From JABGQS01 sp963666505 (GTDB lineage: Bacteria; Bacillota; Clostridia; Christensenellales; SZUA-584), in assembly GCA_963666505.2 (NCBI GenBank), contig CAXXXL010000003.1:1364001-1428000 (forward strand): a DNA stretch of 64,000 bases, given 5' to 3'. Both the position numbers and the translations under genes were made by a program. The number at the start of each line of letters is the position of its first letter. The stretch's first letter is position 1. The notes under the pieces were generated by a model. The model was given only the letters and a program-made list of their open reading frames with translations, was not told where the DNA came from and did not search any database. Below, piece by piece: positions 1 through 8,508 of the stretch.

Positions 1-861
1 AAAGCAATGGCGCAGAAGTCATATAAAAACAGTGCGAGCAAGGAGGTTATTAATTATCGCACTGCATTGTGGTATGGGTACGAATTTGTTAAATCAAAAG
101 AGATGCTTACAATAAATGCAATTGTTGATATTCAGAAAAAGATTGAGAATAATGATGCAGGCATTCGATCTCAACCAGGCACGAAACTAATAAATGATAC
201 AACAGGCGAAGTAGTATATACTCCACCAGAAAGCAAGGAAGAGATTACTGCTCTTCTTAAAAATCTTGAGCAATATATAAACACTGATGAGGATTCAATA
301 GACTATCTCATAAAACTAGCTATAATTCATTATCAGTTTGAAGCGATACATCCATTTTATGATGGCAATGGTCGTACAGGTAGAATAATCAATATATTGT
401 ATCTGGCTCTAAAAGGTTTATTAGACAGTCCAATATTATATCTTAGTAAATATATTATTAGAAACAAAACTGCTTATTATAAGCTAATTAAAGAGGTCAG
501 CACAAAAGGTAATTGGGAAGATTGGATACTATTTATTTTAGCCGGAATTGAAGAGACCGCAGAGGAAACACTGCTGATGGTGAAGAATATCCATAATGAA
601 TTTAGCCAGTATATTGATGACCTGAGAAATGAGCTACCTAAGCTATATTCAAAAGAACTTGTTGAATTATTACTTTTTGAGTTTTACACAAAGATTATTT
701 ATATTCAAGAAGGTTTAGGGGTATCAAGAAAAACTGCAGTTACATATCTTAATGAACTTGAAGATAAAGGATTTTTAACATCGGAGCGAGTTGGGAAAGA
801 GCGTATTTTTTTAAATCAAAGACTTTTGAGTGTTGTGAAACAAGCAGCTGATAGAAAATAA
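1..861 (+). CDS. Fic-family protein (AMPylase), 5' end outside window
   Basis: Fic proteins transfer AMP (or a related nucleotide part) onto target proteins. The core motif HPFYDGNGRTGR is intact at residues 115-126 counted from the first ATG at position 7. The C-terminus has a winged-helix-like segment (GVSRKTAVTYLNELEDKG) that could read DNA. The frame is open upstream of the ATG to the window edge (codons for K-A), there is no ribosome binding site before it, and the N-terminal inhibitory helix found in full-length Fic proteins of about 370 residues is missing, so I take this as the 3' part of a longer gene. Fic genes often sit inside type I restriction-modification loci, and a fragment that looks like such a methylase lies about 1.7 kb downstream, beyond an IS110 element. 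Confidence 0.85.
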   Translation, partial: KAMAQKSYKNSASKEVINYRTALWYGYEFVKSKEMLTINAIVDIQKKIENNDAGIRSQPGTKLINDTTGEVVYTPPESKEEITALLKNLEQYINTDEDSIDYLIKLAIIHYQFEAIHPFYDGNGRTGRIINILYLALKGLLDSPILYLSKYIIRNKTAYYKLIKEVSTKGNWEDWILFILAGIEETAEETLLMVKNIHNEFSQYIDDLRNELPKLYSKELVELLLFEFYTKIIYIQEGLGVSRKTAVTYLNELEDKGFLTSERVGKERIFLNQRLLSVVKQAADRK

Positions 862-1010
862 GCATTTTTAATACACATTTTATTAGATTTAATGATGGTG
901 CGTGGATAGGAGAAAGTTTGAAACAAAAACATTGTAATACAACATAGAGGCATAAAAAATAAACCATAAGGAACTTACAGTACATTGAAAAAAGAATATG
1001 GTACAAAAAA

Positions 1011-2261
1011 TCAGGCTACAACGCCATCCTGGTCAACGACGATGTACCCAATACGCTTAACGGCAGCAATCGCCTGATCCACAGATAAAGTGCAATTAGT
1101 TGGAATAGCATCCTCCTTCTTATAAAGGTCAGAATTATAAGGCTCAGACTTTTTGAGCATGGCATAGATGGCGGTAAGCAGCATTCTGCAGACAGCGATA
1201 ATTGCTTTCTTGTGCCCACGACGCTTTTTGAGCGCAAGGTAGCGTCTTTTGATCTCAGGGTTCTTGTCTGATTTACAGACGGTAAGCGCATTCTGAACCA
1301 AAAGCGGTTTGATGTAAGCTCCGGCACGTGTAATACGTGTGGTTTTCTTCTTTCCGGCACTCTCGTTGTTTTGAGGAACGAGACCAGCCCACGAGCAGAG
1401 ATGTTTGGCTGTTGGGAACACGGACATATCCACGCCGATTTCCGATATGATAGCGATAGCGGAAAACTGCTGGATACCCGGAACAGTCATAACAAGGTCA
1501 ATTTGCGAGCTGAACCGTTCTGAGAGTTTGAGGATAGAAGATTCAAGATTTGCTTTGCACAGCGCTAAGCTATCCATGTGTGAGCGGATAATTTTGAGCT
1601 TTTGCACTTGCTCGGAGCACATCAAGCCGTCAATGGCAGCTTGCACATTTTCAGGCGAAGCTTTGCAGCGACGGTCGATGAACCCAGTGACATCAAAAGA
1701 ACCGTCGGGGCAAGAGAGAAGCTGCTCGGTAATGGCGGAAGCGCTTTTGCCGAATACGTCGGAGAACACATCGTCAAGCTTGATGTTGGAAACGGTCAGA
1801 CAGTTTTGCGCACGGTTTTTCTCTCCAACACAAAAGCTGGTGAGTTTTGAACGATACCGCATCAGGTCGCGAAGCTGTCGGATTTCAAACGGCGGGATAA
1901 AGCTGCCGGATACAAGATCATGCTTGAAAATGTCGGCAATCCACTGAGCATCCCTTTTGTCGGTTTTCTTACCGCGAATGGCTTTGACGTATTTGGGATG
2001 CGCAAGAACAACATCGCACGTTTGCTCTAAGGTGTTGAACACAGGAATCCAATACTTACCCGTTGATTCCATGCAGACGTCTTTGCAGTTGTTCGATGCA
2101 AGCCAGTCGGCAAACCGTCGCAGATCGCCTGTAAACGTAGAGAATCTGTGACGTTTGTAGGTGGTCACACCTTTATCATTTGTTGAGGCGATACAGGCGA
2201 CGATAAACGATTTGTGGACATCGATGCCGCAACAGATAGGGTAAACGATTTTAAGTGCCAT
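1011..2261 (-). CDS. IS110-family transposase
   Basis: A 416-residue DEDD recombinase. The N-terminal RuvC-like domain shows GIDVHK, MESTGKYW and DKRDAQWIAD, which supply acidic catalytic residues. The C-terminal Transposase_20 domain has TVPGI, SWAGLVP and RITRAGAYIKP. The start is the ATG at 2261, with GGAGG just upstream; an in-frame GTG lies six bases further out. IS110 enzymes use a structured bridge RNA encoded in the non-coding end of the element rather than terminal inverted repeats, so the exact ends cannot be fixed by eye. The element separates the Fic gene from the methylase fragment and probably helped break this locus. Confidence 0.93.
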   Translation of the reverse strand: MALKIVYPICCGIDVHKSFIVACIASTNDKGVTTYKRHRFSTFTGDLRRFADWLASNNCKDVCMESTGKYWIPVFNTLEQTCDVVLAHPKYVKAIRGKKTDKRDAQWIADIFKHDLVSGSFIPPFEIRQLRDLMRYRSKLTSFCVGEKNRAQNCLTVSNIKLDDVFSDVFGKSASAITEQLLSCPDGSFDVTGFIDRRCKASPENVQAAIDGLMCSEQVQKLKIIRSHMDSLALCKANLESSILKLSERFSSQIDLVMTVPGIQQFSAIAIISEIGVDMSVFPTAKHLCSWAGLVPQNNESAGKKKTTRITRAGAYIKPLLVQNALTVCKSDKNPEIKRRYLALKKRRGHKKAIIAVCRMLLTAIYAMLKKSEPYNSDLYKKEDAIPTNCTLSVDQAIAAVKRIGYIVVDQDGVVA

Positions 2262-2267
2262 AGACAC

Positions 2268-2510
2268 CTCCTCAGTTTTTTGAGGAAACCGACAGGGACT
2301 GACTGCTCAAGCAAAAAACGAGTAGCGTCTTTACAAAGATAAGTTTACGGGCTTTTAAATCCCATTTATTTGTGCTTGAAAGAGCGGACGGCACACATAA
2401 ATATTCAGTCAGTGGGTAACACTGCCTACTCACCTCCACGTGCTGTGTAGTGTGACGGTAACCTCACTGACATAGTATAACGAAACAACGGCGAGAGTGC
2501 ACGTTTCATA
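2268..2510 (-). ncRNA. candidate IS110 bridge-RNA region
   Basis: About 240 non-coding bases lie just upstream of the IS110 transposase, the position where IS110-group elements encode their bridge RNA. They contain a small hairpin (CCTCA/TGAGG near 2273-2287) and a longer pairing between TCAGT near 2418 and ACTGA near 2465. The assignment rests on position and these helices only; covariation was not tested and the strand is inferred from the transposase. Confidence 0.35.
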
Positions 2511-2548
2511 ACGTTTTGTGCCTTTCGCAGAAAGGAATGGTCATAAAT

Positions 2549-2716
2549 ATGAAAATTAACGAGATATTGAAAGAAACAAAATATGGATTAACTCTGTTCA
2601 CAGAAGAAGAAAAACAATGTTTGACGTCCCTTTATTCTAGAGAAGCAAAAACTGGGTTAAAGCATTATGTAAAATGCATTTCCCGTAATAAAGAAATTGT
2701 TTTGAAAAGGATATAA
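2549..2716 (+). pseudogene. N-terminal fragment resembling a type I R-M methylase (HsdM-like)
   Basis: A 55-codon reading frame starting at the ATG at 2549. Its sequence (MKINEILKETKYGLTLF, then IKCI/VKCISRNKEIVLK) resembles from memory the first 50-60 residues of clostridial N-6 adenine methylases of type I restriction-modification systems, where the next segment would continue into the methylase core. Here it stops at a TAA and nothing similar follows. With the Fic gene upstream and insertion sequences on both sides, the simplest reading is a relic of a destroyed R-M locus. No homology search was run, so it could also be an unrelated short gene. Confidence 0.45.
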
Positions 2717-2799
2717 AAAATGCGTATATATAGCTAGAACTTATTTAATATAAGAAAAAATGATAAGATAATAAGTGTATGGTGAATATTAATAATTAT

Positions 2800-3796
2800 G
2801 GCTATTAGGTTGAATCATCAGTAACAAGTACATAAAAATGGTCAATACAGGGTATAGAATGTTGTCATAGTAACGGAAAAGGTGGAAAAAAACTATGGCA
2901 ACGAAAAAACGAGTAGGGTTAGAGGACATACAAAGACGATTTGATACAGAAGATGCTTGCAGAGACTATCTGTTTAAGCTGCGATGGCCGGACGGATTTA
3001 TATGCCCCGTCTGCGGTTGCCGCGAGTATTATCATATTACGACGCGGCATAAATACGCGTGTAAAAGTTGTCGATATCAGGCATCTGTGACAGCAGGTAC
3101 TGTGATGGACAGGAGTCATTTAAGCCTGAGAACATGGATTTGGGCGATATACTTAGTGTCTCGCGATAAGCGTGGGTATTCGGCCATGCAGCTATCTCGG
3201 GTACTGAATCTGCCGTACAATACAGCATGGTTTTTGCTACATCGTATCCGCAATGCAATGGCTGAACGAGACAATCGTTATTTGCTTAAAGGTATTATAG
3301 AATTGGATGACACGTGCTTAGGCAAAACCAAAAAAGGTGGTAAAAGAGGCCGTGGAACCACGAAAAACAAGGTCGTGGTGGCTATATCAAAAGACGAAGA
3401 TGGCAAACCCCAGTACGTGAAAATGCAGGCTGTGACCGACCTAAAGGGAAAGACAATTGCCAAGTTTGCTAAGAGTAGCATTGCCGAAGGCGCATCAGTG
3501 CAGACGGACGCTTACCATAGTTACCGAAAGCCTTTGGCTGAAAAGTATCTGCACGAATATCAGGTCTTTGATGCGGATTCAGATATGCTCAAATGGCTGC
3601 ATACCATTATCAGCAACGCAAAGGCCTTCGTTTCGGGAACTTTTCACGGCTTAGGCAAAAAGCACTTGCAGAGCTACTTGGATGAGTACTATTATCGGTT
3701 CAATCGCAGAAGCATGGGCAGTGAGATCTTCAACAGATTGCTTTTCGCCGTGACACAGTCTCCGCCTCTACGATTTGATGACTTAACTTAATAGCC
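2800..3796 (+). mobile_element. Complete IS1595-family insertion sequence
   Basis: The left end (2800-2819, beginning GGCTATTAGGTT) and right end (3777-3796, reverse complement beginning GGCTATTAAGTT) are 20-bp inverted repeats that differ at three positions. A 13-bp direct repeat, ATATTAATAATTA, flanks both ends (2786-2798 and 3797-3809), which looks like the target duplication, although IS1595 elements usually make 8 bp and the target itself is repetitive. The element is 997 bp and carries only its transposase. Confidence 0.85.
2895..3791 (+). CDS. IS1595-family (ISXO2-like) transposase
   Basis: A 298-residue transposase. An N-terminal zinc ribbon (CPVCG at about residues 37-41, CKSC near 56-59) is followed by an ISXO2-like DDE domain with ELDDTCLG, TDAYHSY and a late acidic residue in YLDEYYYRFNRR. 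The full length and intact ends suggest it could still be active. The gene fills the element and its stop lies within the right inverted repeat. Confidence 0.93.
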   Translation: MATKKRVGLEDIQRRFDTEDACRDYLFKLRWPDGFICPVCGCREYYHITTRHKYACKSCRYQASVTAGTVMDRSHLSLRTWIWAIYLVSRDKRGYSAMQLSRVLNLPYNTAWFLLHRIRNAMAERDNRYLLKGIIELDDTCLGKTKKGGKRGRGTTKNKVVVAISKDEDGKPQYVKMQAVTDLKGKTIAKFAKSSIAEGASVQTDAYHSYRKPLAEKYLHEYQVFDADSDMLKWLHTIISNAKAFVSGTFHGLGKKHLQSYLDEYYYRFNRRSMGSEIFNRLLFAVTQSPPLRFDDLT

Positions 3797-3886
3797 ATAT
3801 TAATAATTAATAAGATTTAAAAATGTATTAAAAATAGTTTAACCAGTAAAAATTATATTTGTATATTAAAACTTTGGAGTATAAGG

Positions 3887-4927
3887 ATGAAAAATTCTGA
3901 AAAATATATTCATACAAGGAACTATGGGTGTAGAATAAGGCAATATATTTATAATGGAATGAAAACAATACATATGGAAAACAACTTGATAAAAATAGGG
4001 ATTCTTGCTGACAAAGGTTCGGATATTTATGAATATGTATATAAACCACAAGATTTAGATTTTATGTGGCATTCGTTCAATGAGGTGAAAGATCCTCGAA
4101 GTAATGTTGTTTCAAGAGAGCACTCTGGAGGCGGTTTTTTAGACTGTTATGAGGGAGGGTGGCAGGAGCTTTTCCCAAGTATTGGAGTACCGTGTGATTA
4201 TAAAGGTGCACCACTAGGCATACACGGTGAAGTAGCGATTCAGAGTTGGGATTATAGAATTATAAAAGATGATATTGATGAAATATCGGTATTATTTTGG
4301 GCACGCACAGCAAGAATGCCATTTTTACTTGAAAGGAAGATGACTCTTAAAATAGATGATACAGCGCTTTACATAAGTGAACAAGTAACAAATGAGAGTG
4401 AGGAAGAACTTGATTTTATGTGGGGACATCATCCGGCATTTGGCCCGATTTTTCTTGATGATAGTTGTGAAATATTAATTGATAAAGGTATTATTTCAGA
4501 TATTTCGCTGGACTGGAGCGGATTTTGCGTAGAAGGGGGTGAGCATCATTGGCCAATAATAAAAAACAAAAAGGGAGATCATTTAGATGTATCAAAAGTA
4601 ATGAAACCAGATGCTAAGCTATTAATGAAATTTGGGATAAGCGATTTTAATAAAGCGGAATATGAAATCATTAATAGAAATAAAAACATTTCTTTTTGTA
4701 TGCAATGGGATAAAAAGATATTTCCTCATATCTGGTTGTGGGGAGTTTATGGGGGTGGTAAGGATTTCCCTTGGTTTGGGCGAGCTTACACACTTGCACT
4801 AGAACCATGGTCTTCAATACCAGGTGACTTTAACAGGGCAACTGAGAAAGGAGATGCAATTAAGATTGGAGGTAGGGAAATGATTTCGACAGAGTTGAAA
4901 GCGCATGTAAAAATAAATGAAAAGTAA
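3887..4927 (+). CDS. Aldose-1-epimerase-like protein (DUF4432-type)
   Basis: A 346-residue galactose-mutarotase-fold protein. LGIHGEVA near residues 111-118 and GHHPAFGP near 183-190 resemble the histidines and acidic residues of the aldose epimerase active site. Such enzymes interconvert sugar anomers or act on related carbohydrate substrates in the cytoplasm. There is no signal peptide. The start follows GGAGTATAAGG. The gene is more AT-rich than the main catabolic operon and shares that with the sulfatase and PHP genes, so it may be a separately acquired member of the sugar island. It ends before a bidirectional terminator shared with the ABC ATPase gene. Confidence 0.75.
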   Translation: MKNSEKYIHTRNYGCRIRQYIYNGMKTIHMENNLIKIGILADKGSDIYEYVYKPQDLDFMWHSFNEVKDPRSNVVSREHSGGGFLDCYEGGWQELFPSIGVPCDYKGAPLGIHGEVAIQSWDYRIIKDDIDEISVLFWARTARMPFLLERKMTLKIDDTALYISEQVTNESEEELDFMWGHHPAFGPIFLDDSCEILIDKGIISDISLDWSGFCVEGGEHHWPIIKNKKGDHLDVSKVMKPDAKLLMKFGISDFNKAEYEIINRNKNISFCMQWDKKIFPHIWLWGVYGGGKDFPWFGRAYTLALEPWSSIPGDFNRATEKGDAIKIGGREMISTELKAHVKINEK

Positions 4928-5121
4928 TTGTATATATAAATGAGTGGGGGAATAGATTTGCTATATGGGTTATGTATATTTGTAACTAAATTGGCGATTA
5001 AGCTTAATTAAGACAATTGCAAAAGTAGTAATATTGATTACCTTTATGTTAAATTAACAATTATATAAGGTATCCTTTGACTTAATTGAATATCGGGTGA
5101 ACCGAGTAAAAAGAAGAGTAT

Positions 5122-5149
5122 AAAAAAGCTCGGGTTTCCCCGAGCTTTT
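5122..5149. terminator. Bidirectional rho-independent terminator
   Basis: GCTCGGG (5128-5134) pairs with CCCGAGC (5139-5145) around a four-base loop. Runs of A before and T after give a U-tract in both directions. It sits between the converging epimerase-like and ABC ATPase genes. Confidence 0.85.
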
Positions 5150-5159
5150 AATATTTATA

Positions 5160-6350
5160 TTATTTCAGCAGGCTTTCTTCGCTTTCTTTGTCGAACAAGT
5201 GCACCATATTGCCTGCAAAAGTAATTTTTATAGAGGTACCGTGTGCGGAGTTCATTGAATGGTCTACTTTGAGCTCCATTGTAGGAATTATCAATATAAC
5301 ATTCTGACCGTTTACGCTTACATGAAGATTAATGGAACTGCCCATCATCTCGGAAACGTCTATCGTAGCGTTGATATGCGATTTCCTCTCATCATCAACA
5401 ACAATGATATGCTCCGGTCTTACGCCAAGGACGACATCCATGGGTTGAATGCCGTTATCCGAAAGAAGTTGCTGCTTATTGTCAGGCAGGTCGATCTTCA
5501 TGTCTTCGACGCTCACATGATACTTGCCGCCGGATTTTTCAAGCTTTGCGTCAAAGAAGTTCATTTGAGGCGTACCTATGAACCCTGCAACAAAAAGGTT
5601 TGCCGGGTGATTGAAGACTTCTCCAGGAGTGCCGATCTGCTGTATGAATCCATCCTTCATGATTACGATCCTGTCACCGAGCGTCATTGCTTCGGTCTGA
5701 TCATGAGTAACATATATAAAAGTGGTGTTTATACGTTGTCTCAATTGAAGTATTTCTGTGCGCATCTGATTTCTCAGCTTGGCATCAAGGTTGGAAAGAG
5801 GCTCGTCCATCAGGAACACCTGCGGGTTGCGCACTATAGCACGACCGATTGCGACACGTTGCCTCTGTCCTCCGGAGAGCGCTTTCGGCTTTCTGTCCAG
5901 CAGCTCTGTGATGTCGAGTATTTCTGCAGCTTCTCTAACCTTTCTGTCGATTTCAACCTTCTTTTCTTTTCTAAGCTTAAGTGCGAATGCCAGATTGCCG
6001 TAAACCGTCATATGCGGATAGAGCGCATAGTTCTGGAAAACCATTGCGATATCCCTGTCTCTTGGCGCCATATCATTGACAAGAATATCGCCGATATGCA
6101 GTTCGCCTTCGGTGATTTCTTCAAGCCCTGCAACCATTCGCAGTGTTGTGGATTTTCCGCATCCGGATGGGCCTACAAGAACTACAAATTCCTTGTCTTG
6201 AATTTCAAGACAGAACTCCTGGACAGCTACAACGCCTTTCTCAGTTCTTTCAAGATGCGCCTTTTCCTCATCTGAAGGTTTTTCTTTTTTCTGTTTACTC
6301 CCGATGATGGGGTACACCTTCTTGATGTTCTTGAATGTTACTTTTGCCAT
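5160..6350 (-). CDS. ABC transporter ATP-binding protein, MsmK/UgpC/MalK type
   Basis: This energises a carbohydrate ABC importer at the cytoplasmic membrane. Walker A (GPSGCGKST), Q-loop region (VFQNYALYPHMT), signature (LSGGQRQRVAIGRA), Walker B (VFLMDEPLSNLDA) and H-loop (THDQTEAM) are intact, followed by a TOBE-type C-terminal domain. About 25 extra residues lie between the first strands (QKKEKPSDEEK region). I chose the ATG at 6350 (MAKVTF) because it matches the family N-terminus, though it lacks a clear ribosome binding site; the frame stays open to a TTG at 6455. The gene follows the regulator and YesL-like gene on the same strand and probably serves the binding protein and permeases encoded divergently. 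Confidence 0.92.
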   Translation of the reverse strand: MAKVTFKNIKKVYPIIGSKQKKEKPSDEEKAHLERTEKGVVAVQEFCLEIQDKEFVVLVGPSGCGKSTTLRMVAGLEEITEGELHIGDILVNDMAPRDRDIAMVFQNYALYPHMTVYGNLAFALKLRKEKKVEIDRKVREAAEILDITELLDRKPKALSGGQRQRVAIGRAIVRNPQVFLMDEPLSNLDAKLRNQMRTEILQLRQRINTTFIYVTHDQTEAMTLGDRIVIMKDGFIQQIGTPGEVFNHPANLFVAGFIGTPQMNFFDAKLEKSGGKYHVSVEDMKIDLPDNKQQLLSDNGIQPMDVVLGVRPEHIIVVDDERKSHINATIDVSEMMGSSINLHVSVNGQNVILIIPTMELKVDHSMNSAHGTSIKITFAGNMVHLFDKESEESLLK

Positions 6351-6556
6351 TATGTCTTTGACTTTAACGCCGCTGCCTCCGCAATCCGACGCCTCGCCGC
6401 CATGCGCATTCGTCATGGCCGCATTACAACAGGTCTCCACACTGCTGCACCGCAAGTCAGGCGGGTATTCCTCCTTTTTTTATAGCTGCCATTTTGTCAA
6501 TTTTGTGGAGTTGACAAAGAGCGGCCATTTTTTGAAATATTATTTCGAAAAGGAGT

Positions 6557-7234
6557 TTATTCCTCTTCGGCTAAAAGTATTTTTTCTTCAAGCACCGGCT
6601 TAATAATGCAGCTGCTGATAAGTGAAGTGAACGCCGGTATCAATATCAGAAAAACTGCTATGGTATACGGAAAAAACAAAGCGCATATCACTGTTATAGC
6701 CAGCGGCATAAATATTATATACAAATCACGCTTTGGCTGCGAAAGAGTAAGCAGCAAGGCGTTTTTTATATTAGTTCCCACCGGCAGGTCGACCGATACA
6801 AAAAGCGCTATAGCGTATGTAAAGACAAGGTAAATGAATATACATGCTATAACACAAAGTGCTAGTATGAAATATTCGCCAAGCCCTAAGGACTGTGCTG
6901 TAAGAAGAGCATATATCACAATGCCCAGCATAACAGAAACTGCGGTTCCTATAGAAAAAAAGGGCAGCACCTTTAAAAAAGAACTCTTAAACTCTGCCCA
7001 GTACTCTTTCATTATACTGCACTCGCCGTCGAGCGTCAGCTTCATAAGCACACGGTTTAGCGCACACATGGCTGCAGGCGCAGTTATAACCGGAGCGCAC
7101 AGCAGTATCGTCAATAGGTTGAGCCCGAAAAGTGTCCAGCCATATGAGATGAATATACCGGCAAAAAGTTTGAAGCCGTATTCGCTTGTCGGCGCTAATA
7201 TGCCGTTGCGCAGAGCCACAAACGGTGACTTCAT
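6557..7234 (-). CDS. YesL-like membrane protein (DUF624)
   Basis: A 225-residue protein with about five to six hydrophobic segments, matching the YesL/DUF624 family often encoded beside carbohydrate ABC transporters. Its biochemical role is not established. Its ATG overlaps the stop codon of the upstream regulator gene (ATGA, 7231-7234), so the two are probably translationally coupled. The ABC ATPase gene follows on the same strand after a gap of about 200 bases. Confidence 0.8.
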   Translation of the reverse strand: MKSPFVALRNGILAPTSEYGFKLFAGIFISYGWTLFGLNLLTILLCAPVITAPAAMCALNRVLMKLTLDGECSIMKEYWAEFKSSFLKVLPFFSIGTAVSVMLGIVIYALLTAQSLGLGEYFILALCVIACIFIYLVFTYAIALFVSVDLPVGTNIKNALLLTLSQPKRDLYIIFMPLAITVICALFFPYTIAVFLILIPAFTSLISSCIIKPVLEEKILLAEEE

Positions 7235-8052
7235 GCAAATACATCCTTCTCAATAAATTCTTCTTCGTCCTGCTCGGGATAATATATCTTTATATTAGGC
7301 GCTTCAAGCGATTCTATCACGCTTCTTGACGGTCGCGAATCTGTAACAATCCCCGTTACATCAGAGAGACGTGCGTAAGATATAAATGAATTCTTGCCGA
7401 ACTTCGAGTGGTCTATAAGTATATAAGCCTTGTCGGAGCGCTGCATCACGGATTTATTAAGCTGTGATATCTCGACCTCTGTTGAAGTGACTGCCATAGA
7501 GTTTGAAACCCCGTCAGCGCCAAGGAAACACTTAGTGAAATGGAAAGACTGCAGATAAGATTCGGTAAGTATCCCGCTGAAGTCACGTCTTGCCCCGTTG
7601 TACATACCGCCGATAAGCACTACACGGCAGGAAATACTCGGCGTCAATACGAGTACGTTCGCTATAGAATTGGTCACTATAGTTACATTGTTTATCTCAT
7701 GTTTGTTTATACGCTCGTCAAGCGAGAGCGCCATATTAAAAACGGTGGTTCCGCAGTCAAGATAAATAATATCGCCTTCTTCAACCAATGTAGAAGCCAA
7801 ATTTCCGACATTTTTTTTTTCTTGAGTTGCTTCCTTATTGTGTGTTTCAAAGCTATACTCAGGTATAGTGCGTGGAAGTATTATGCCGCCATAGTTGCGC
7901 ACTACCCTGCCTTTGTTTTCCATATTAACAAAGGTCCTTCTGGCTGTGGCTTCAGAAACATCAAGAGCTTCGACGACTTCGGCAGTTGAAAGCCGTCCGG
8001 TTGCAAGAAGCATTTTCATTATATAGTTTTCGCGGTCTATTTGCTTACTCAT
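7231..8052 (-). CDS. DeoR/GlpR-family transcriptional regulator
   Basis: A 273-residue sugar-responsive regulator. The N-terminal DeoR helix-turn-helix (RLSTAEVVEALDVSEATARR) is followed by a DeoRC sensor domain with LDCGTTVFNMA and GGMYNGARRDFSG, which in this family binds sugar phosphates. I start at the ATG at 8052 because GGAGGTGCT lies directly upstream; the longer open frame to 8154 has no such signal. It is divergent from the solute-binding-protein operon and is the natural candidate to control both directions. Confidence 0.9.
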   Translation of the reverse strand: MSKQIDRENYIMKMLLATGRLSTAEVVEALDVSEATARRTFVNMENKGRVVRNYGGIILPRTIPEYSFETHNKEATQEKKNVGNLASTLVEEGDIIYLDCGTTVFNMALSLDERINKHEINNVTIVTNSIANVLVLTPSISCRVVLIGGMYNGARRDFSGILTESYLQSFHFTKCFLGADGVSNSMAVTSTEVEISQLNKSVMQRSDKAYILIDHSKFGKNSFISYARLSDVTGIVTDSRPSRSVIESLEAPNIKIYYPEQDEEEFIEKDVFA

Positions 8053-8103
8053 AGCACCTCCAAAAAAGTTAACACAAGATATAAACAAGTATAAAACATT
8101 TTT

Positions 8104-8132
8104 ATAATAAGCGATTATGAGTGGAATGTCAA
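8104..8132 (-). promoter_or_regulatory. Promoter of the regulator/YesL/ATPase operon
   Basis: On the minus strand TTGACA (8127-8132) and TATTAT (8104-8109) are separated by exactly 17 bp, about 50 bases upstream of the regulator start. Confidence 0.75.
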
Positions 8133-8191
8133 TTAAAATGAACAAAAAAAACATATTAATGATTGATTAAGTGAAAAAAACGAAAAAAGTA

Positions 8192-8221
8192 TTGACTGAA
8201 AATTAGTTATCACGCTATAAT
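8192..8221 (+). promoter_or_regulatory. Promoter of the binding-protein/permease operon
   Basis: TTGACT (8192-8197) and TATAAT (8216-8221) are spaced by 18 bp. The promoter lies back-to-back with that of the regulator, and the mRNA would have a leader of about 280 nt. The leader contains small hairpins, including GTTTATC/GATAAAC at 8464-8482 just before the ribosome binding site, that could be operator or leader elements. Confidence 0.65.
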
Positions 8222-8508
8222 TAAAAAAATTGAGAGGCGAATTTAATAAAAAGCTGTATATTATAGATTAATAAATCTCGAGTTTCATAGAAAATTTCGA
8301 TTTACGATTAAGGGAAAGAACGTATAATGATTAGTTCAATCAAAATATTTAATAATAGAAGGACACACTGAAATCCTAATATGATAGTGAGACAGGCTAC
8401 AAAGACGCACCGTCGGAAAATTAATGACTAAAACAGTATAATAAATAATTTCCGCTAAGCGGAGTTTATCGTCTTGATAAACAAAAATAAAAAATGGAGG
8501 AAAAGGAA

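Noticed and set aside
5259..6275. Long open frame on the plus strand opposite the ABC ATPase gene
   Set aside because: It is antisense to a gene with every ABC motif and its product looks like nothing known.
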